Source of the DNA: Dastarcus helophoroides | Taxonomy: Eukaryota > Arthropoda > Insecta > Coleoptera > Bothrideridae | Length of the DNA: 64,000 nt | Direction: 5' to 3' | Assembly (NCBI GenBank): GCA_028583605.1 | Contig: CM053326.1 | Span: 14,238,587 to 14,302,586 of the forward strand | In this document: one piece after another, positions 1 to 9,422 of the stretch | Layout of the letters: the number at the start of each line of letters is the position of its first letter | How positions within the stretch are numbered: the first letter of the stretch is position 1 | Notes under the pieces: generated by a model | The model's input: only the letters and a program-made list of their open reading frames with translations | What the model was told of the DNA's origin: nothing | Database searches by the model: none | Translations under genes and position numbers: made by a program

Positions 1-840
1 AAAGAATTGCAATCGATGTGGCGGAGGCCATTCCCAGCATCAGACGATGGAAACAAGTACATCCTGGTGGGCATCGATTATTTCAGTAAATGGCCTGAAG
101 CTTATGCCATCCCGAACCAGGAAGCTACCACATGCGCAAGGGTTGTCGACAACTTCATCTGTCGATTTGGTGTTCCCTTGAAACTACACTCGGACCAAGG
201 AAGGAACTTCGAATCGGGGGTCTTCCAAGAGGTGTACCGTCCTCTTGGAATAAGGAAAACTCGAACGACACCTCTTCATCCACAGTCTGATGGAATGGTG
301 GAAATATTTAACAGGACCTTAGAGTAACGTCTCTCGCAGGTCGTTTCCAAGCATCAGACAGACTGGAACCGACACCTACCACTGCTTCTAATGCCCTATC
401 GCGCGGCAACTCATGAAACAACAGGTCAGACTCCGGTAAAGGTGATCTTTGGGAGGGAACTACGGCTTCCGTGTGACTTGGTGTTTGGATCACCAAGGGA
501 GACCACCAGAGAGACGGTGGGTTTCGTAGACGACTTGAGGGAAGCGATACTGCAAACACATGCCCTGATGCGGACGAAGATCAACTTGGCGATGGACTGG
601 ATGAAGACCAGGTATGGCGCGAATGCCAACCATGGTGGTTTCAGTGAGAGCGAATTAGTATGGCTATACAACCCTCAGCGAAAGAAAGGAGTTTCGCTGA
701 AGTTTACGCCATCTTGGGAGGGGCAGTACAAAGTGCTGAAGAGGATCAACGACTTGGTATACAGGATCCAGCGTAGCCCCAGGAGTAAAATGAAACTAGT
801 ACACCTGAACAGACTGTGCAAATATAGTGTGGCGATGTGA
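1..840 (+). pseudogene. Ty3/gypsy retrotransposon pol 3' end: integrase core and C-terminal domain
   Basis: The frame opens at the window edge and encodes the integrase core of an LTR retrotransposon. The acidic residues of the D,D-35-E triad are visible in GIDYFSKWPEA, HSDQGRNF and GMVEIFNRTLE. The C-terminal part holds the usual gypsy region ending in a chromodomain-less basic tail (LVWLYNPQRKKG, then PSWEGQYKVLKRIND). One in-frame TAA at 325-327, just after the catalytic Glu, splits the otherwise continuous frame, so this copy is inactive. Reverse transcriptase, RNase H and the zinc-binding N-terminus of integrase lie outside the window. No env-like frame follows: a polypurine tract (about 871-880) and the 3' LTR come within 45 bp of the stop. 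The Ty3/gypsy assignment is firm; the clade is not determined. Confidence 0.9.
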
Positions 841-884
841 CTGATTGGAACTGATCGGGACTATCATTCTTAAGGGGGAGGCAG

Positions 885-1249
885 TGTAACGCAATGTAAA
901 TAGAAAGAAGAGAATTGTAGAATTTAGTACGTAAGAAAAGTTTCTAGAAAGATCTGATAAGGGGAAAGCGGCCGCGATAACGAAGCAAACGGCAGATAAG
1001 CGTTTCAGAAATTTTGGCAAACGATAAGCCTTATCTGCGAGATTTTTCTGGAACCTGGAAGTCAAAACTATATAAAGCGGCCAGCTCTCCCTCGAGAAGT
1101 CAGTTAGAGTCAGTATAGTTAGTGAGTTGGTAGAAGTCAATAATAAGTGAGTTAATTGTTCAGTTGTGGTGATCCGAGATAAGAGTAACAATAAAGTGGG
1201 TATTATTCAGCACTTGTTTAATAATCAATTCGAACCGAAAAAGCTCGTA
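885..1249 (+). repeat. 3' LTR of the gypsy-like element
   Basis: The LTR starts TGTAACGCAATG directly after the purine tract and matches the three solo LTRs at 29403, 55477 (inverted) and 56340. Shared marks are a GCGGCCGC block, TTATCTGC repeats, a TATA box (ACTATATAAAG near 1067) and AATAAAG near 1190. The solo copies end CGTAACA or similar. Here the match stops at CGTA (1249) and a GC-rich tract follows, so the exact right end is uncertain and may be truncated or extended to about 1334. Confidence 0.8.
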
Positions 1250-1521
1250 GTGGCCCGCGAGCCTAGCACCTCATAATTGCCCTCAGGCCGGCGAATTCTC
1301 TCGGCAGGCCTCACCAATATTTAGTTAACAGTAAAATATTGTGTCTTCTATTGCTTCATGACTTTCTGTGTTTACTTTACCATAAATGAGACCATCGCTT
1401 AAGAGACAAAACTTAAAGTAATAAGTTTGATGGAACGGACTGGTCCTTGGTTATCTTCAAAAATTGAAACACAGAACTTGTCCCCTGAAACCAAGAAAAA
1501 TTAAAAAACACTACAAAGGTT

Positions 1522-1565
1522 GCTCTAACGCGTTTCGACAGCCAAGCTGTCATCTTCAGAGAGAA
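1522..1565 (-). ncRNA. Hammerhead-like ribozyme motif in PLE terminal repeat
   Basis: Mirror copy of the motif at 1568-1615. The core CTGAAGA, a GACAGC/GCTGTC stem, GAAA and the palindromic ACGCGT stem III are all present on the minus strand. One unpaired T sits between the core and stem II, so activity is uncertain. Confidence 0.5.
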
Positions 1566-1567
1566 AC

Positions 1568-1615
1568 TTTTCTCTCTGAAGATGACAGCTTGGCTGTCGA
1601 AACGCGTTAGAGCAA
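1568..1615 (+). ncRNA. Hammerhead-like ribozyme motif in PLE terminal repeat
   Basis: CTGAAGA at 1576-1582 fits the CUGANGA core. A 6-bp stem II (GACAGC/GCTGTC, loop TTG) and GAAA at 1599-1602 follow. Stem III is the self-complementary ACGCGT, as in Penelope hammerheads that work as dimers. Stem I pairs CTCT (1572-1575) with AGAG (1609-1612). The extra T before stem II and a U at the cleavage position depart from the strict consensus. The third copy at 1762 has GTAA in place of GAAA and is probably dead. Confidence 0.5.
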
Positions 1616-2029
1616 CCTTTGTTGTGTTTTTTAATTTTTCTTGGTTTCAGGGGACAAGTTCTGTGTTTCAATTTTTAAAGTAATAAGTTAATAATAACTT
1701 ATTTGTAACTGATATAGACACTTTTACATAGATAATTCATTATGGGGATGTTAGTTTTTCTCTGAAGATAATTGCTTGGCTGTCGTAACGCGTTAGAGCA
1801 ACATTTGTTGTGTTTTTTAATCTTTCTTGGTTTTAGGGGACAAGATTTATGTTTCAATTTTTGAAGAGAACCAAGGACCAGTCCGTTCTTTTTCCAATCC
1901 GCTCGTTTTCCAATAATATAAAACACAATAGTTATGGCACTAAAGTTGACATTCCAATTTGTATGTATTATTTGGTTGATAATTTATTTGGCATTACTAA
2001 ATAAAAATGAACTTTGTTCATTGTATTCT

Positions 2030-2218
2030 GTCCTTTAATTTTAAAATTTAAAAGCAATTGAAAATATATTTCATTTGTAGTTAATTCCTTTTTCTAAGTA
2101 ATGGGTAATTGAATTACTTTTTAACCAATGGTAATGTAACTCAAAGTAATTTTATTTCTTTTTCTCAAAATGTAATGGGTAATGTAAGTCCTTTTTAAAA
2201 CTAATTTACCCAGCTCTA
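2030..2218. repeat. Possible end of a hAT-like MITE
   Basis: Repeated TAATGGGTAAT-type blocks (2100-2185) end in a TACCCAGCTCTA terminus. This resembles hAT-type TIRs that read TAGAGCTGGG. No opposite end or target duplication was found. Confidence 0.25.
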
Positions 2219-4645
2219 GTAAGCGGTACGGACCAAGTTGAGTACAACTTGAAAATTTTTACCTCTTATTACCTTTTATCTATATAACTTTTAGGTTAGG
2301 AGATAAAAATATTCTAGATGTTAAATGTGTTGAGGGGTTGTAAATTACATGGTACACTTCGAACATTATTTTAATTCACTTTAAACAAAAATATGAGCTT
2401 GTACTGTATAAGATCTTATGGGCCATTACAATGAAAAACTAACAATAAATTAAATAAAACACTGGGGGTAACTGAATTACCAGCAATAAATTCTGCCTCA
2501 CCAGTGAAAAAATTCTCTGGCGAGGCATGTGATACCAAAAATTTAACCCTAGGCGCATCATATTTTGTAACACGATGAGGCGCGAGCACTCTCACAGACC
2601 ACATCTAAAAATTAATGTTAGTTTTTAACTTTTTTTGGTTCTATGATGAAATATGGTATCTTGGTATATTCATTTATAAAATTAAATTACAAATCATGCC
2701 CGGCTTTAACCTATAAACAAAACAGCCAAATACAACGGAACTAAATTTTCAATAATATTATATTTAAGAGTCCAAAAATAATTTTTATTTAGACAAATCT
2801 TGTTTGGAAATTCCCTCTACTGCCTTATTTCCAAGCAAAAGTCAATTATATCAAGAACCGTAATTACAAAACAATTTAACATGCGTGGGCGGGCGCGGTC
2901 TCACATAATCCAAATAGCTATAACTTACAAAAATGGGCGTATAATTAATATAATTATTGAAATATAAAATAATAAATATGTGCGATCTTAAAGACCGCGA
3001 GCGCCTAACGGCGGGTTAAGAAGTTATCGCCTTTGAAGAGACAACCGGTGAACGGTTCACGACCATGGCAGGTTAGAAGTAAAGGTTCGTTTTGCCCCCT
3101 TTGGAAATTTTACGAAGCGAGTCCGTGAAATGAAGTAGATTAACGCAACAATTTCAAAGTAACGCCAGAGTTTAATAGTCCAAGATTCAAGAAAATGCGG
3201 TTTCGCTCAAACATGTTAATTTCGTGGAAGCGGATGAGCTTTGTCTCTTTTTGTTTCGAACAGTGTAATCGCTAACTCAGAAAAAAAAACCAAACTGATA
3301 AATATTTACTGGATATGCGTTATCTGCAACTCAATATGTTTTTAAGCAAGTAATATCACTACACAATTGCCGGTGAGAGTTCTAAGCCTTTTAAGGAGCA
3401 CAAATAAAATAATATTATTGTAACACTTCAAAACGACTAATTTTCAATACCATATAAAACAATAACAAAAGCAAAAACAACACCAAAACGCGATTCAAAT
3501 GTAAAATGAAATAAGAGATAAATAAATTTGGTTAAGTTCACAAATGGCAAGAATACATGAAATATATATTTTTTTAAATCATGGCATGTCACAAACGCGT
3601 AAAATCTAAATTATTCTATAATTTAGGAGTATTTCATCATTCAGGTTTGCAATTATCCCCTCCTTCGCATACAATCTGTTCGTATCTTAAAGTTGTGAGT
3701 GTCTAAATCCTTGATTGAGATTAAAACCTGGACCTTCGCATTATTGACATTATATTTTCGAATCAGCGCCAACTAATCTCTTGTATGTTTACTAATTTTA
3801 CCGTTATTTAACGTTAAGCTTACGAATATTTAACCATTTTCTGCTGATTGGAAACAAACGCGTTAAAGTTTAAGATTAGTTTCAAGGTATTAGAATAGGA
3901 ACGCTTTTTTCTATGTCTTTAAGGCCGCTCTATAAAGTTCCGAAACAGAATAAAACAAACCTTCATTTCTGACCCGTCGTCGCCATCAACCGTCCACCAC
4001 CTTCTCTCTGGAGGAGATCTTTTAACGGTTGACATTACGTAGTTGGTCAGAAAAGTTTCACATTGGTAAATGTAGCACACAAATTCGCGCTAAATACATT
4101 ACAAATTAGTAAAATCATCGTAACTTCGAAATTTGAAAGAGAAAAAATGCTCTTTCATTTAAAGTGATTGCTTGCAATTAAAAAAAATATAGTTTTAGGT
4201 TATAACTCCAAACCCATGAACAGTGTTTCTCATAAACGCTTAGTTTCTGAGATACGGGGTGTTGAAGCTGAAAAAAAAAACTATTTTCAGGCATATTTCT
4301 GGGACAAATTAAGGAATCTCTTTCTAATTTGACACGAGGAGTGTTAATGGAAACTAACATCATTTGCTGCAATTTTACGTCATTAAAAAAACCACTGGCT
4401 TGGAATCATATTTTAGAGAGCCTTTTCTAAAAAATAAATGTTACGCCACTGCCCAAAGCGGGACTAAATAACATTTTCAAATTTTTCTAACATAAAAGAT
4501 ATATCTGTTGCGTATCGCTAAGAGGCAACGTTATTAAACAAACTGCGTTTAAAGTCGGCAAGGAAATGCAGTTTGTGGATTGAAAAATCAAGGAATACTT
4601 CTTGTTAAACCGATTCTAATTTTTAAATATTTTTCTTCTTTTAGA
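2219..4645. other. Gene-poor interval; possible promoter-like GC patch
   Basis: I see no convincing coding exon here. A relatively GC-rich patch (2880-3130) ends in a strong Kozak context ATG at 3064 (ACCATGGCAG) followed at once by a possible donor (GTTAGAAG). This could be the first exon of the gene whose last exon is at 4646, but nothing links them. The rest is AT-rich unannotated sequence. Confidence 0.3.
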
Positions 4646-4992
4646 TATGCATATTAAATACGTTAGCTTGCTTCAATCTTGGAGAGAATTTATCGAATCG
4701 AACTGTGATGGCTATGGAGGATGCAGATTGCTTGTTGATCCCAAGGTATTGGCTGGTTCAAAAGAAAAAAAATATTTGGCGCAAAATAAGACAATTTCTG
4801 GAACAATTTATCCCCTCCACCGAAAAAGTATTTCAGATGTTTCTTTTGGAAGTCGAATGGATCAAATACAAACGTGCGTTAGTTGATAGTATTTTGCAGC
4901 ACTGTAACATGGCAGCTATTAACCGCAACAGCATTTATAATGTGCCTTTCAGCCTAAGAATGCGAGAAGATGTTGATTTTTATTATAGTTAA
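4646..4992 (+). CDS. Putative terminal exon of an unrecognised gene
   Basis: A polypyrimidine tract and AG (TTTTTCTTCTTTTAG) end at 4645. In the frame of the ATG at 4708, an uninterrupted stretch of about 114 residues then runs to a TAA at 4990-4992. The peptide has a coding-like composition (AMEDADCLLIPRYW, LLEVEWIKYKRALVDSILQ, VPFSLRMREDVDFYYS), unlike the low-complexity frames elsewhere. AATAAA near 5021 fits a 3' UTR. It could be the 3' exon of a plus-strand gene whose other exons are short or outside the window. An initiating ATG inside the exon is possible but less likely. I do not recognise the family and assign no function. Confidence 0.5.
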
Positions 4993-5079
4993 TATATTTT
5001 TTTTAAATTATGTAACTATCAATAAATTCATGCATTATTTTTGAAATTTTATTTCCAAATCGTCTCGTAAAACGTACAT

Positions 5080-5395
5080 GGAGTGGCTATAAATAATAGT
5101 ACACCGAGCAAGAAAGGATTTTTACTATAAAAATAATGCGATTTAGCTAAATTTACCTTATAACAAAAGTTGATACTTTCCAAGTAAGAGGATGTCAAAG
5201 TGAAGAAAAATCTGATTTTTCCTCACAGATTTTAAATGCATTTTAATATAAGCGCGAAATTTGGAATATGGAGATTTCTTGGATGGAAAAATTCAAATTT
5301 GGTAATAGATAACCAGTAACTGATAGATGACGCCAGCTACGCTATCCTGTATAATTCCTAAAGCATCGTAATTTTTTGTCTCCAAATTTATTTTA
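5080..5395 (+). repeat. Truncated single arm of the 37.1-38.4 kb foldback element
   Basis: The order of blocks (AATAATGCGATTTAGCTA, ACCTTATA-CAAAAGTTGATA, a 'TGTCAAAGT' block, then a 'CGCC-GCTACGCTAT' block) matches the left arm at 37097-37400 and, inverted, the right arm at 38090-38400. The opening is diverged (GAGTGGCTATAAATAATAG), and there is no second arm. Confidence 0.6.
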
Positions 5396-5424
5396 AACAG
5401 GTAATTTTATTTACCCTTGCCTTT

Positions 5425-8036
5425 TAGGGGAAAGTCCCGTAACGCCGGACGGCACCTAACGTCGGACACTCGAAGTATCTCGACAAGTCGCAACGCGTTT
5501 GTTTAAAAAGCAGGTGTTAGGGGCGCGGGGGAACGTAACAATACACGATCGCTGGTCCCGGTTCGCCAATGTCGCGCAACGCCTAGGTGGGAACAGTTGA
5601 TTGCTGTTTTTGGTGGAAATACATTGCGTCACGTAAGATCAAAGTAAGTATAACTACAATGGTTTTTAGTTTATGTGGTTTTGATAATTGTTATTTTATA
5701 TCATAGTTAATACATATCTAAAATTTGTAATATTTTTTGTCGAATTCCATAGCAGTTTTTGTATATGACAATTAATTTAAGGATTCTCTGTCCCCTAGTA
5801 CCGGACACAAAAGCTTCCCCTAATATCGGACAATAAAAAAACAATTTTTTTATGAAATATTATACTTTTTGATCATTATTATCTATTGTTTTAGGAGAAC
5901 AAAGAGATGTCGAAATGGAGAAGACGAAAAAAAAAGGAAAATGGGACCAAAGTAATTTACAAACTGCGATAAACAATGTTTTGACAAAAAAATGAGTTTG
6001 AGAGAAGCTTCATTGCGTTATAATATTCCAAAAAGCACCTTACATGATAAAATATCGTCATTAAACCGTGGACAAGAAGTGTCGTTGCAACCAAAGTTAG
6101 GTAGATTCACTAATACCTTCACACCAAAATACGAAGAACTCTTAGTGCAGCATGTAAAAGATTTATCTAATAGGTGTCTGCCGTTAACAAAACAGGAATT
6201 TTTGAAGTTGGCTTACGATTTGGCTGAGGCTTTGAAGATCCCTCATCGCTTTAATAAAGAGAAAGGAGCTGCTGGTAAACACTTTTACTACGATTTCATG
6301 CAGAGACATCAGGACGTATCGCTGAGATCACCAGAGTCAACAAGCATAATGAGGGCTGTGGGGTTTAACAAACCCCAAGTTGATCTCTTTTTTAATAATC
6401 TTGACAGAATGATGACACAATTCAAATTTCCACCTTCGAAAATTTATAACTGTGACGAAACTGGAGTCAGCTGCGTACAAAAACACCAAAAGGTACTTGC
6501 TCCAAAAGCTGTTCGACAAGTAGGAAAGCTCACTTCTGCTGAGAGGGGCAAAAATATTACAGTCTTATTTTGCATGAGTGCCAACGGCCATTTCATTCCG
6601 CCTTTCTTTGTCTTTCCTAGGCAAAGAATGAATGATCGGCTCATGATAAATGCTCCAGCCGAAAGCGTAGGCGTGGCCCAGCCAAAAGGCTGGATGAATA
6701 GTGATATTTTTCTTCAATGGCTACAATTATTCAAGAAACACTCTTGTCCGACAAAAGAGAGCCCTGCGCTGATACTTCTGGATGGACATAGTAGTCACAA
6801 GACATTAGCAGTCATCAATTTTTGCCGAGAAAACGATATTCATTTGATAAGCTCGCCACCACACACTACCCACAAACTACAGCCGCTAGACAGAACGTTT
6901 ATGAAACCATTTAAAGATGCCTACAACCAACGTTGCGATGCGTGGATAAGAGCAAATGCTGGATCTCGAATAACTGACTACGATATTGCCGGTCTCGTCA
7001 GTGAAGCATTTACAAAAGTAGCTCGTCTGGAAATTGCAGTGTCCGGCTTCAAATACACAGGAATTCAGCCATTCAATAGAGATATATTTTCTGATCTGGA
7101 TTATTTACCTACCGATATGACCAACATTCCGTTAGAAGACCCACAAACATCCTCAAACGCACCAGGTACTAGCAAAGAAGTTCCTGTTTCCTCCAGTGAC
7201 TTAACTGAAGCTGGCAGCTCGTCGACGAACTCCGATTTAGAGCAGTCCATTAATATGGACACACAAGGACCCTCAGAGGCTTCTAAACAATATACATTCG
7301 AAAAAAATATCAACAGTCTCAAGCCATTGACTAACCTTGATCCAGATGTAGTCCAGGTTATCCATAATTTGTCACCATTGCCGGATGCTGCAAAAAAACG
7401 ATCGCTTGCGCGAAAGAGAAAATGCGCAAAAAGTGAAATTTTAACTTCATCACCGTACAAAATTCTTGTAGAGGAGAAAGAAAATGAAAAAAACGTTAAC
7501 GAGAAAAATAAAGGAGTGGGAAATAAATTTAGGACAGCAATGAAAGAGAAAGGGAAACAGACCAAAGGAGTAAAAGCCAAAGGGAATAGCGGAAATAAAG
7601 CAAAGAAAAAGACATCGTTGGCTGAAACATCTGACACGAGAACTATTTGCGTAGTTTGCTTAGAGGATCACAATGAAGACTGGATACAGTGCTCCAGCTG
7701 CCGTGGATGGGCACATGAAGCATGTGCAGATATCCCTGAATGTTCAGAATGCTACATATGCGATCGATGTACGATGGGTTGAAGATGTCCGGTACTAAGG
7801 GTTTGAAGTAAAGTCCGTTCGGTACTAGGTGCCATTTGCTGAGATTTATTTTTTTACTGTCAAAGTTTGATTTAAGATTGTTCTTATGTTTAAGCAGAGT
7901 TATAAGTTTTGTTAATTTAATTTGATTTTATATTTTGTTATTAAAATAATTTCATTATTAAAGCTTAATTTGTTGAAACAGTTTTTTTTTATTGTTTAAA
8001 TACCTTAAGTGTCCGTCACTAGGGGACTTCCCCCTA
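5425..8036 (+). mobile_element. pogo-like (Tc1/mariner superfamily) DNA transposon
   Basis: The element is bounded by TA dinucleotides and imperfect terminal inverted repeats: left TAGGGGAAAGTCCC, right GGGGACTTCCCCCTA. It contains one transposase gene. Many copies of a GTACCGGACA/CCTAGTACCGG-type motif, or its reverse complement, lie in both noncoding flanks (5446-5475, 5798-5832, 7787-7832, 8008-8036). They look like subterminal transposase-binding repeats. At 2.6 kb it is longer than a minimal pogo because of the C-terminal extension of its protein. Confidence 0.85.
5915..7782 (+). pseudogene. pogo-family transposase with HTH, DDE and C-terminal PHD-like finger; one frameshift
   Basis: From ATG 5992 a 596-residue frame is intact. 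It holds a pipsqueak-type helix-turn-helix (SLREASLRYNIPKSTLHDK), a CENP-B-like second DNA-binding region, and the DDE_1 catalytic core (YNCDETG, LLDGHSSH, and the PHTTHKLQPLD block). A Ser/Asn/Lys-rich linker follows, then a Cys-His zinc finger of PHD type near residues 555-594 (CVVCLEDH, CSSCRGWAHEACAD, CYICDRC). Upstream, ATG 5915 starts a 26-codon frame (WDQSNLQTAINNVLTKK) that is clearly the first half of the HTH but is out of register. It meets the long frame in a run of seven A at 5986-5992, so a one-base deletion separates them. Use of the internal ATG would lose part of the DNA-binding domain. The insertion is probably recent but the copy is defective. Confidence 0.88.
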
Positions 8037-8129
8037 CATAAAAATGTTTTAGTTTTTACATGTTGATGCCAGCAACCGTTTTCAACCTTTCTATTAAATT
8101 ATATAAATGTAATTTTTTCGAAGAAAAGG

Positions 8130-8960
8130 GTGATCCGAAACTGATTCTGATTCTCGAAATGCAGAGAAACGATCTAACCAGTATAGGTTGCAGTACGGCG
8201 TACAACCACACCGCTGCTATACTCTGTTCACAGCAGACATTCGAAGAACCGATCAGAGGACATTAGCAACCTATGCAGATGACACAGCTTTAATAGCTAA
8301 TTCTCTAAGAACAGAATTGATCACCAGACGACAGCCATAGATGAACTTCTAGAATACTTTGGTTGATGAAGAATTGAAATCAACGCAGACTAGACCCAAA
8401 TAGTCTTCTTCACCAGAAGAAAACTGCAACCATATAGTCATGTCCATGGGCAAAACGTCGATTGGAGACTTCAGGCAAAGTATCTAAGGGTAATGCTCGA
8501 CAAAAGACTGACATTTCAGGCTCACATCGAGTATGCAGTGTTCAAGGCCAGATTGCTAAAGGCACTGCTGCTAGCAATGATTGGTAGAAATAGCAAACTG
8601 CCCATTGGGCTTAAATTATTGCTATACACATCAATCATAAGAACATCGATGGCCTACGTATCTGTAGCCTAGTCATAGGCTTCCGATAACCAGATGAAGA
8701 AACTCCAGGTGTTCAGAATGTCTTTCTAAGAAAAATCATGGATGCTCCGTGGTTTGCTAGAAACAAGCAACCCCATAGAGAAGTCGACCTACCTAAGGTA
8801 AGAGATTTCCTCAGGGAGGTAAATCTCCAGGGCAATGTTGAAAGCGGAAAGGCATCCCATTGAACCAGTTCCAAACATCCCAACCAGAAGCAGAAGACCG
8901 AGGATGGTCCTCTAGGCTGCAATAGCGATTGCCTTCCAACAGGAAATGTTTGTGTTTTGT
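8130..8960 (+). pseudogene. Jockey/CR1-type LINE reverse transcriptase, decayed 3' fragment
   Basis: Several frames together carry reverse-transcriptase blocks: ATYADDTALIANS (catalytic YADD, about 8262-8300), the AKYLRVMLDKRLTFQAHI block (about 8475-8530), and a thumb/C-terminal region (LYTSIIRTSMAYVSVA). Stops and frameshifts occur throughout. The endonuclease and most of the RT are missing, as expected from 5' truncation. The 3' part (8960-9075) is not clearly delimited. Confidence 0.75.
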
Positions 8961-9349
8961 TTGTTTAGGGTAAAACAGCTCACATTAATACTCCAGTGCT
9001 AATGTACTGTTCCGTCGGAGTAGGTACCCGCAGACTGAAAATCTGATACTATCTGGGTTATCTTCCCAGATGTAATTTAAAAACTGAAATCGAATTTTTA
9101 CTCATTTTAAGAACATCTGTCACATAATGTGACTTCCTCAAAGGTCACGACCTTAAAGCCACGAAGTCACTGAAATTATTTTTCCCGTTTTATACACATT
9201 TTTTGTGTTAATTAAAAGACCGAGTAATTATAAAACATTTTTATTAAAGAAGTTTTTGTTTAGATTAAAATTGAAAATGAAAACGTTAATCCTGAACATA
9301 TCTCATAGTTTCTGAAATATATCTTTTTAATTGATATTTAGCAAATATT

Positions 9350-9422
9350 TATTGAAAACCTTGTGGAATTTTTAAATTTTGTTGCGTTTTTATCGTTAAT
9401 AATGTTTAATAGTTATAAATAC
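9350..9422 (+). repeat. Remnant of a Penelope terminal repeat
   Basis: Blocks TAGCAAATATTTA, TGTGGAATTTTTAA and TCGTTAATAATGTTTAATAG match, in order, the outer part of the PLE terminal repeat at 21142-21223. The hammerhead half is missing. Confidence 0.5.

Larger units (their letters stand above)
1432..1895. repeat. Palindromic Penelope-type terminal repeats (three copies)
   Basis: A near-perfect inverted repeat of about 110 bp per arm (1455-1565 against 1568-1680) is followed by a third, more decayed direct copy (1755-1895). All share TGTCGAAACGCGTTAGAGCAAC and a downstream GGGGACAAG block. The left flank GGACTGGTCCTTGG (1436-1449) recurs inverted near 1872-1890, which fixes the unit's outer edge. 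Inverted terminal repeats with a hammerhead-like core are typical of Penelope-like elements (PLE PLTRs). No Penelope coding sequence remains here, so the assignment is inferred. Confidence 0.65.

Noticed and set aside
2416..2604. 62-codon minus-strand frame (SVRVLAPHRVTKYDAPRVK)
   Set aside because: The composition is somewhat protein-like, but there is no family match I know, no splice signals and no context. Not enough to annotate.
7101..7637. 178-codon minus-strand frame inside the pogo transposase
   Set aside because: It is a shadow of the Lys/Ser-rich linker of the transposase, with no independent support.
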